Source: JBBQSV01 sp038213615
GTDB taxonomy: Bacteria; Patescibacteriota; Saccharimonadia; Saccharimonadales; OMJO01
Reading direction: 5' to 3'
Assembly: GCA_038213615.1 (NCBI GenBank)
Contig: JBBQSV010000006.1
Location: 1 to 34,260, forward strand
DNA length: 34,260 bases
This document shows positions 30,478-34,260 of the stretch, in pieces. The notes beneath the pieces were generated by a model. The model saw only the letters and a program-made list of their open reading frames with translations. It was not told the origin of the DNA and ran no database searches. A program made the position numbers and the translations under genes. Positions within the stretch are counted from its first letter, which is position 1; each line of letters opens with the position of its first letter.

Positions 30478-30520
30478 GAGATTGGTTCCATTCGCTGTCT
30501 AGCGAACCAGTCTCTTTTTA
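30478..30520 (+). terminator. Terminator after the interrupted tRNA-fMet 3' copy
   Basis: GAGA-TGGTTC...GAACCA-TCTC with an inner TCGCT/AGCGA hairpin, followed by TTTTTA. Confidence 0.75.
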
Positions 30521-30576
30521 TTTCCAAGTTTGGTTCGCCCCTGTTATTTAGGTTCGAGTCTTATTTGGTTGTTTGG

Positions 30577-30582
30577 TATACT
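30577..30582 (+). promoter_or_regulatory. -10 box before the YjjX-like fragment
   Basis: TATACT, 7 nt before the ATG at 30590; a relic of the leaderless pattern on a broken gene. Confidence 0.35.
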
Positions 30583-30589
30583 GTCGAAT

Positions 30590-30703
30590 ATGAAGAACTT
30601 GAAGGTATTGGTAGCTTCGCAAAATAAAGTTAAATTGGCAGCAGCGGAGGCCGCTCTAGGCAGTTTTTACGAGGGAGTACAAGTAGAAGTAGCTTTATCA
30701 TCA
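30590..30703 (+). pseudogene. 5' fragment of a YjjX-like inosine/xanthosine triphosphatase
   Basis: Encodes MKNLKVLVASQNKVKLAAAE and about 18 more residues ending VEVALSS, which resembles the start of the YjjX/PRRC1 NTPase family (VxVASxNxVKxxAxxxAF). The frame then runs into unrelated sequence and stops at 30769. Only about 38 of the roughly 170 residues expected remain, so this is a remnant joined to the next fragment. Confidence 0.6.
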
Positions 30704-31017
30704 ATGACAGGTTGTTTCTGGATAACAACGTCCTCACTTATAAGAATCTATTACGAACAAAGACCGTAAACTTAAACAAACTAACTAATATAAACTACCG
30801 GTTGGAAATTGGAGGGAGGAGGTTGCCTTCAAGGATATTTCATTTATATGACGCTGACGGTGGCAATATGAATATTCCTTCAAATGGTTGGACCCATCAG
30901 AAAAATTTATATGAAGTAATAAAAAATGCTGCGATATCGAATCGTATTCAGCTAAGCAACAAAACCACAAAAAAGCTATCTCTGACTTATAATAATGGTT
31001 CAACTCCTACTGCCTAA
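30700..31017 (+). pseudogene. 3' fragment of an unknown, possibly PH-like, protein
   Basis: A 101-codon frame (TTG at 30712) encodes FLDNNVLTYKNLLRTKTVNL, RLEIGGRRLPSRIFHLYDAD and a Lys-rich end finishing NNGSTPTA. The first part looks like the middle of a bacterial PH-type domain rather than a protein start, and no good start signal exists. Upstream, the same strand switches directly to the YjjX-like fragment near 30700. It reads as a gene end left after recombination. The end carries the first copy of the GSTPTA tail repeat. Confidence 0.5.
30997..31017 (+). repeat. Gene-tail repeat, copy 1 (encodes GSTPTA-stop)
   Basis: 21 nt beginning GGTTCAACTCCTACTG. Copy 3 differs by one base and copy 2 by three. 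Superficially like a tRNA T-arm. Confidence 0.6.
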
Positions 31018-31070
31018 GTATTTAACTTATGCTTGCAAACTAACCGTACAAGCTGAACAATGGATCTGAT

Positions 31071-31553
31071 ATGACAACTCACCCATTTGACGCCAGTATA
31101 GTTGAAGCCAATCGTATTTCAGGCGAAGCCATGGCCGCTAGGGTAATGCTTGATGTTGGGGCTGGAGAAGAACCCCAAGACGCCATAGATCGCCAGATGA
31201 GACTTATTGCCCAAGAAAATGATCATTACTTTAGTGCTATAGGATCCGTACTACTTACAACAATGGCAGACTTTGACACTGGATTAGATAGAGTTGCTGA
31301 AATAATCGATGACCCTGAAGAGACTTGGGTGGTGGATGAAGACAGACCTCCTGTACGATTAGCTTTAGCCGCCGCCTATCTAAGGCGTGGTGATCTAGAA
31401 AGAGCTCAGACCACTTTCTTTGAAGCAGCGGCTTCATCGCAAAGAAACTTTAGGCCATCAGACCTACCCAGAGTAAATGGGTTTATAGCTGAGTGGACAA
31501 GATATAAGCTACGAGAACTTACAACACCAGCTGGTGGCGATAGCCAAGGATAA
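31071..31553 (+). CDS. Unknown 160-aa protein with a TPR-like segment
   Basis: Soluble, acidic, helical. Residues about 95-135 (VRLALAAAYLRRGDLERAQT, then TFFEAAASS) resemble one tetratricopeptide-type helix pair; one repeat is too little to call a TPR protein. No enzyme motif. The ATG at 31071 has only a weak GGA upstream. Its stop is 4 nt before the start of the next gene, so the two are an operon. Confidence 0.7.
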   Translation: MTTHPFDASIVEANRISGEAMAARVMLDVGAGEEPQDAIDRQMRLIAQENDHYFSAIGSVLLTTMADFDTGLDRVAEIIDDPEETWVVDEDRPPVRLALAAAYLRRGDLERAQTTFFEAAASSQRNFRPSDLPRVNGFIAEWTRYKLRELTTPAGGDSQG

Positions 31554-31557
31554 GATT

Positions 31558-31836
31558 ATGGCAGACTTAGCAGAGATAGATCCAACCCTGGCACTGGGCG
31601 AATGTATGTCGCCTCAGGGTTGTGGTATGGGCACAGAGAATGCCTGCTTTGCTTTAACCAGCGGGGAGACCGGCATGAACTGTATGTATTTGACCAGAGA
31701 TGAAAATCTCAGTATGACGGGCATCCTACTTAGTTGGCGGATGAACATTGACCCAGTAGACGGTCTTCCCTGGTGTCCCCGAGGGGTCATAGCTACATCT
31801 AAAAAGCTTGACGAATATCCAGACCTAACAGACTAA
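31558..31836 (+). CDS. Unknown 92-aa Cys-containing protein
   Basis: The ATG at 31558 is chosen because AAGGA lies 9 nt upstream and it follows the previous stop by 4 nt; an overlapping longer frame is less likely. The protein has five cysteines in the pattern ECMSPQGCG, NACFAL, MNCMYL, WCPRG, which may bind metal or form disulfides. No family recognised. Its stop overlaps a minus-strand tail remnant (31833-31880). Confidence 0.68.
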   Translation: MADLAEIDPTLALGECMSPQGCGMGTENACFALTSGETGMNCMYLTRDENLSMTGILLSWRMNIDPVDGLPWCPRGVIATSKKLDEYPDLTD

Positions 31837-31880
31837 ACTCTACCGACCTCTTTTCTAACTTCATTCACAATCTCATACAT
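31833..31880 (-). pseudogene. Gene-tail remnant encoding MYEIVNEVRKEVGRV
   Basis: A 15-codon minus-strand tail ending in a stop. Related tails occur at 32668-32712 (YELVNEVREDGSVRS) and 33825-33869 (EIVCDVRKETGVTS). It looks like a repeated protein C-terminus without its gene. Confidence 0.5.
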
Positions 31881-32009
31881 AGCTATATAGCTTCACTCCA
31901 GGAAAACTAAAACTTTATAGAATGGTTTTCTTGGGTTCGGCATACAACCTTCACTAACCGTTCGATTGTCAGCTCTAACTTAACTTGGCCATATTCGCCA
32001 GCTGGCGAA

Positions 32010-32030
32010 CGGCGCTAGCTCGGCTACCAA
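32010..32030 (+). repeat. 21-nt direct repeat ending GGCTACCAA, copy 1
   Basis: Identical over 21 nt to 34014-34034 and beginning CGGCGCTAGCTCGG. Each copy follows a hairpin and precedes a terminator. The GCTACCAA end matches the 3' end of tRNA-fMet. Confidence 0.8.
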
Positions 32031-32043
32031 GTTTAATGATATG

Positions 32044-32066
32044 GAACTTCTTCGGAGGTTCTTTTT
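32044..32066 (+). terminator. Terminator after direct repeat copy 1
   Basis: GAACTTC-TTCG-GAGGTTC followed by TTTTT; a UUCG tetraloop. Confidence 0.8.
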
Positions 32067-32086
32067 GATATGATTTAATCAATCAC

Positions 32087-32671
32087 ATGAAAGAAATACT
32101 CAGTGTCATTGCAATCATTCTGGCTGTTGTTGCCTACATCCCCTATATAAGAGATGTTCTCAAGGGTAAAACTAAACCACACATTTACAGCTGGTTTGTG
32201 TGGGGCTTTGTAACTATCATCAGATTTGCCTTACAGATAAAAGGTGGTGGCGGTCCTGGAGCGTACGTAACTCTGTCGGCTGGCATAATATCATTTATCA
32301 TATTCTTTCTCGGTCTTAAGGGCGGTAAAAAGGATATAACTACCTCCGACACTGTCTTCTTTGTACTAGCACTTATAGCAACTGCTATATGGGTTTTCGC
32401 AAAACAGCCCACACTGTCTGTAATACTGCTAGTTACTATAGATCTACTAGGGTTTGTACCAACCATACGAAAATCCTGGAACAAGCCAAATGAGGAGACT
32501 TTATTTACGTGGAGTCTCAATGGTTTTAGGCACGGCCTAAGTGTGCTAGCTTTGAGCCATTACAATATACTGACGGTTCTATATCCAGCAATATGGGCTA
32601 TTGCTAACACGTTATTCAGCTTGATGCTTGTAATTAGACGTAAACAAACTGGTTCAACTCCTAGCACCTAA
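32087..32671 (+). CDS. SWEET/PQ-loop-like membrane protein
   Basis: 194 aa with about six to seven hydrophobic segments in two similar halves. Each half carries a P-x-I-R motif in a helix: YIPYIRDVLKGKTKPHIYSW (about 17-36) and GFVPTIRKSWNKPNEETLF (about 123-141). This arrangement is that of PQ-loop/SemiSWEET-type transporters, but the canonical PQ is replaced by PY and PT, so substrate and even transport function are uncertain. The C-terminus ends TGSTPST, copy 2 of the tail repeat. A TATGAT lies 12 nt before the ATG. Confidence 0.68.
   Translation: MKEILSVIAIILAVVAYIPYIRDVLKGKTKPHIYSWFVWGFVTIIRFALQIKGGGGPGAYVTLSAGIISFIIFFLGLKGGKKDITTSDTVFFVLALIATAIWVFAKQPTLSVILLVTIDLLGFVPTIRKSWNKPNEETLFTWSLNGFRHGLSVLALSHYNILTVLYPAIWAIANTLFSLMLVIRRKQTGSTPST
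32651..32671 (+). repeat. Gene-tail repeat, copy 2 (encodes GSTPST-stop)
   Basis: Begins GGTTCAACTCCTAGCACC and ends in the stop codon of the SWEET-like gene. It overlaps the minus-strand tail remnant by 4 nt. Confidence 0.6.
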
Positions 32672-32712
32672 CTCCTAACAGAACCATCCTCCCTAACCTC
32701 GTTAACCAACTC
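32668..32712 (-). pseudogene. Gene-tail remnant encoding YELVNEVREDGSVRS
   Basis: Tail-like reading directly downstream of the 231-aa membrane protein gene, in another frame. Similar to the tails at 31833 and 33825. Possibly the lost end of that gene after a frameshift. Confidence 0.45.
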
Positions 32713-32723
32713 ATAGTCACTAG

Positions 32724-33419
32724 TTAGGATGATAGCTGGCTAGAGTCTTCTTTGGATGATTCTGTTGAAAGATGCTCGATCAATACCACGGACAGCATTA
32801 AGGATAGACTACATATAGTAATAAATGCATACTGCACTATATTTTCATCAGCACGGTGACGATACTTATCAAGAAACAGGGCACTAAAACCTATAAGACA
32901 CCAGCAAGCTATTAAAAACATAGGGACGGTATTGAACCAGCGAAAGACTCGTTTGTAGAGCAGTTGCATTAGGGCTAGAACTATACTTGCCAACAAAAAA
33001 ACTGCTGAGATTATACTGGCTGACCCGTGAATAATAATCAGCGGAGAATGTGCAACGTTAGTACAGCTGGCACTGAGTGAATTACAGTTAAACGGTACTA
33101 AGGCCGCAACTATTATCAATACTGCAAAGATCATATAGCCAACTACACATAGTCTAGTAATTAAATTCTTTGATTTTAGAAATTGCAGTGATCCTCCAAC
33201 CAATAAAGCTAGACCAGAAAGTATATCTAGGGCAATAAACAACCAATTATAAGGCTGCCCAGTAGCTTCTAATTGGCTGGCGAAAGCACTACGAGCCACA
33301 TTTGGATTAAGAAAAAAGCCTAGAGGCCAAGAGGAATAAAGTATAGCAGCGAAGACACCAATCCAAACCACGGGGGTTTTTAAAATGGCTACTAGTCGGA
33401 CATTATTTTTTATACGCAT
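32724..33419 (-). CDS. DUF998-like six-helix membrane protein
   Basis: 231 aa from the second ATG (33419), which stands 6 nt after TAGAAT; the first ATG is only 3 nt away from the box. About six hydrophobic segments, with an early WPLGFFLNP and GQPYNWLFIALDILSGLALL that recall DUF998 proteins, and two cysteines in the second outer loop (NCNSLSASC). The C-terminal tail is Ser/Glu-rich (STESSKEDSSQLSS). Function of the family is not established. It is convergent with the SWEET-like gene. Confidence 0.65.
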   Translation of the reverse strand: MRIKNNVRLVAILKTPVVWIGVFAAILYSSWPLGFFLNPNVARSAFASQLEATGQPYNWLFIALDILSGLALLVGGSLQFLKSKNLITRLCVVGYMIFAVLIIVAALVPFNCNSLSASCTNVAHSPLIIIHGSASIISAVFLLASIVLALMQLLYKRVFRWFNTVPMFLIACWCLIGFSALFLDKYRHRADENIVQYAFITICSLSLMLSVVLIEHLSTESSKEDSSQLSS

Positions 33420-33425
33420 CATTTA

Positions 33426-33431
33426 ATTCTA
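33426..33431 (-). promoter_or_regulatory. -10 box of the DUF998-like gene
   Basis: TAGAAT on the minus strand; 6 nt to the second ATG (33419), 3 nt to the first. Confidence 0.4.
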
Positions 33432-33494
33432 ATGCCATAAGGTCATTTAATATAGGAAAAATAGTTTTATTAAAAATCTGGTACAGGTGCTAGC

Positions 33495-33515
33495 GGTTCA
33501 ACCCCTACTGCCTAA
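33495..33515 (+). repeat. Gene-tail repeat, copy 3 (encodes GSTPTA-stop)
   Basis: One base different from copy 1. Only 13 codons of tail are readable before an upstream in-frame stop, so the gene it belonged to is gone. It overlaps the 3' end of the minus-strand 96-aa ORF. Confidence 0.6.
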
Positions 33516-33802
33516 AACTCCTGATCTGTTTCAGCAATCGGCTTAATAACGATCGAAGATAAATCCACTTCGTTCTCTGGGCTGGGTAAGAAAACTCTTC
33601 TGGCCTCGCCTATGCAGGTCACCCCCAAGAAAGCGGCTGCCATTACTCTTTTGGGGATAGCATCTACAGTTAACCTGTCTACAGTGTCCATCAATACAAG
33701 GCTAGCTACTGCCCCACCATCAAACCCATCATACGAATTACGCAAACGATCTAGAGCCCAGTATAGGCTTACACGTATTTCGAGTGACATGTGACTGAAC
33801 AT
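33512..33802 (-). CDS. Unknown 96-aa protein
   Basis: Soluble, mixed alpha/beta (IRVSLYWALDRLRNSYDGFD, AVASLVLMDTVDRLTVDAIP), one cysteine, acidic C-terminus ending ETDQEF. No family recognised. Start at 33802 because TATAAT (33811-33816) stands 8 nt before that ATG; the ATG at 33790 is an alternative. Its 3' end overlaps copy 3 of the tail repeat, consistent with insertion into an older gene end. Confidence 0.6.
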   Translation of the reverse strand: MFSHMSLEIRVSLYWALDRLRNSYDGFDGGAVASLVLMDTVDRLTVDAIPKRVMAAAFLGVTCIGEARRVFLPSPENEVDLSSIVIKPIAETDQEF

Positions 33803-33810
33803 AGATGAAC

Positions 33811-33816
33811 ATTATA
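33811..33816 (-). promoter_or_regulatory. -10 box of the 96-aa ORF
   Basis: TATAAT on the minus strand, 8 nt before the ATG at 33802. Confidence 0.45.
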
Positions 33817-33824
33817 CAGAGCGC

Positions 33825-33869
33825 TTAAGACGTGACGCCAGTTTCCTTCCTCACATCACACACAATCTC
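33825..33869 (-). pseudogene. Gene-tail remnant encoding EIVCDVRKETGVTS
   Basis: Third member of the minus-strand tail family. Read upstream in the same frame, VKLELTAI precedes it with a stop (TAG) where the other tails have Tyr, so it is a broken tail. Confidence 0.45.
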
Positions 33870-34050
33870 CTATATAGCAGTCAGTTCCAACTTAACTTGG
33901 TTCCCTTCAACAAGTTCAGGGTAAACCATTTATAGCTTCTCGCAGAGATAACTATTTATCTCTGGTTTGGCATATAGCCGTTTGGTAATAAAGGTAAATT
34001 ACCAAGCCTTTATCGGCGCTAGCTCGGCTACCAAAGAACTTATGGTTTAA
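33870..34050. other. Second repeat-rich intergenic region
   Basis: Holds CTTAACTTGG, hairpins AGAGATAA/TTATCTCT, TTGGTAA/TTACCAA and ATAAAGG/CCTTTAT (the last two interleave and could form a pseudoknot), then the second copy of the 21-nt repeat. The organisation parallels 31881-32066. Confidence 0.45.
34014..34034 (+). repeat. 21-nt direct repeat ending GGCTACCAA, copy 2
   Basis: Identical to 32010-32030, again followed within 20 nt by a terminator. Confidence 0.8.
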
Positions 34051-34077
34051 CAGAGGTGTTCTGCCTCTGTTTTTTTT
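34051..34077 (+). terminator. Terminator after direct repeat copy 2
   Basis: CAGAGG/CCTCTG stem followed by eight T. Confidence 0.85.
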
Positions 34078-34089
34078 ATTTTACTTTGA

Positions 34090-34095
34090 TATTAT
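34090..34095 (+). promoter_or_regulatory. -10 box of the last gene
   Basis: TATTAT, 9 nt before the ATG at 34105. Confidence 0.4.
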
Positions 34096-34104
34096 TAAAA
34101 GTAA

Positions 34105-34260
34105 ATGAGTGTTGATACTATTTCACAAATTGCCATCGCCATTCTAGGAGGTTTGGCTATCTTCCTAGTAGCTAAGAAAAATAAGTGGGGGTTTGTAGTA
34201 GGTTTAATATCCCAGCCATTTTGGTACTACACTTCAATATTTCATCATCAATGGGGTGGT
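34105..34260 (+). CDS. PnuC-like membrane protein, N-terminal part
   Basis: 52 codons visible; the frame runs off the window. One hydrophobic helix (about residues 7-24, IAIAILGGLAIFLVAKK) is followed by NKWGFVVGLISQPFWYYTSI, recalling the N-K/R-W-G-F...W segment of PnuC-type nicotinamide riboside transporters and related small membrane proteins. Too little is present for a firm family. Confidence 0.5.
   Translation, partial: MSVDTISQIAIAILGGLAIFLVAKKNKWGFVVGLISQPFWYYTSIFHHQWGG

Larger units (their letters stand above)
31881..32086. other. Repeat-rich intergenic region
   Basis: Contains a GGGTTCGGCATACAACC stretch resembling 33965-33979, a CTTAACTTGG stretch shared with 33890-33900, the palindrome TTCGCCAGCTGGCGAA (31994-32009), a 21-nt direct repeat (32010-32030) and a terminator (32044-32066). 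The arrangement suggests a small RNA ending in a CTACCA-like end. Confidence 0.5.

Noticed and set aside
30997..33515. Integron cassette array with attC sites
   Set aside because: Stop codons lie in GCCTAA-like ends, but no matching GTTRRRY partner with the usual spacing was found, and no integrase is in the window.
33870..34050. tmRNA gene, because of a possible pseudoknot and a CCA-like end
   Set aside because: No tag reading frame, no 5' acceptor strand pairing with the end, and the key repeat occurs twice.

Overview
The window reads as a chromosomal segment of a Candidate Phyla Radiation bacterium, most likely Candidatus Saccharibacteria (TM7) or a close relative. Reasons: very dense coding; small lineage-style hypothetical genes inside core operons; a MurL-type PP-loop protein; a PaaX/Cas2-like single gene; and a large set of anchored surface proteins beginning with one transmembrane helix followed by an R-A-A motif. 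TGA is used as a stop (for example 8614-8616 and 19097-19099), so the Gly-UGA code of Gracilibacteria/Absconditabacteria does not apply. The lineage call is inference from gene content; no rRNA is present.

Layout. 1-6780 (minus): three paralogous right-handed beta-helix surface proteins (the first cut by the window edge) and an anchored metallophosphoesterase. 6900-7200: an interrupted tRNA-Lys-like copy carrying an 87-nt structured insert, then an intact tRNA-Lys(UUU). 7195-11363: a small membrane protein, a RimK-type ATP-grasp ligase and a RimK-RimB fusion (ligase plus retropepsin-like protease), divergent from a murL-like gene. 11462-18113: a tiny membrane protein and the heat-shock block: dnaJ, two unknown ORFs, dnaK and another unknown ORF behind two CIRCE operators; a PaaX/Cas2-like gene between inverted repeats; and an unknown ORF, grpE and hrcA behind a third CIRCE. 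18123-20560: an overlapping pair encoding a cohesin-like membrane protein and a dockerin-like secreted protein. 20737-22292: DUF1761-like, peptidoglycan-binding and unknown proteins. 22338-29436: housekeeping genes lepA, murJ, ftsH, tilS and a membrane protein. 29463-30311: tRNA-Met, a small transcription unit with a 26-aa ORF, and tRNA-fMet. 30313-34260: an accessory region of tRNA fragments, gene fragments, repeated gene tails, repeats with terminators and small unknown or membrane genes.

How it works together. hrcA, CIRCE sites and the dnaK/grpE/dnaJ genes form an HrcA-controlled heat-shock regulon. MurJ, MurL and the peptidoglycan-binding protein concern wall synthesis. The RimK/RimB-type genes look like a writer/eraser set for glutamate-type tails, with unknown target. 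The surface block and the cohesin/dockerin pair would build a cell-surface assembly.

Most notable signals: (1) a structured element, found twice, inserted in T-loops of tRNA-like sequences, with compensatory changes in every stem; (2) displaced copies of gene 3' ends (clear at grpE, weaker at dnaK and tRNA-fMet) next to small ORFs, suggesting small cassettes inserted at gene ends; (3) -10 boxes 6-9 nt before the start codon of about 17 genes, implying widespread leaderless transcription; (4) a palindromic in-frame insertion in lepA; (5) a RimK-RimB writer/eraser fusion. All functional statements come from reading motifs; no searches were run.
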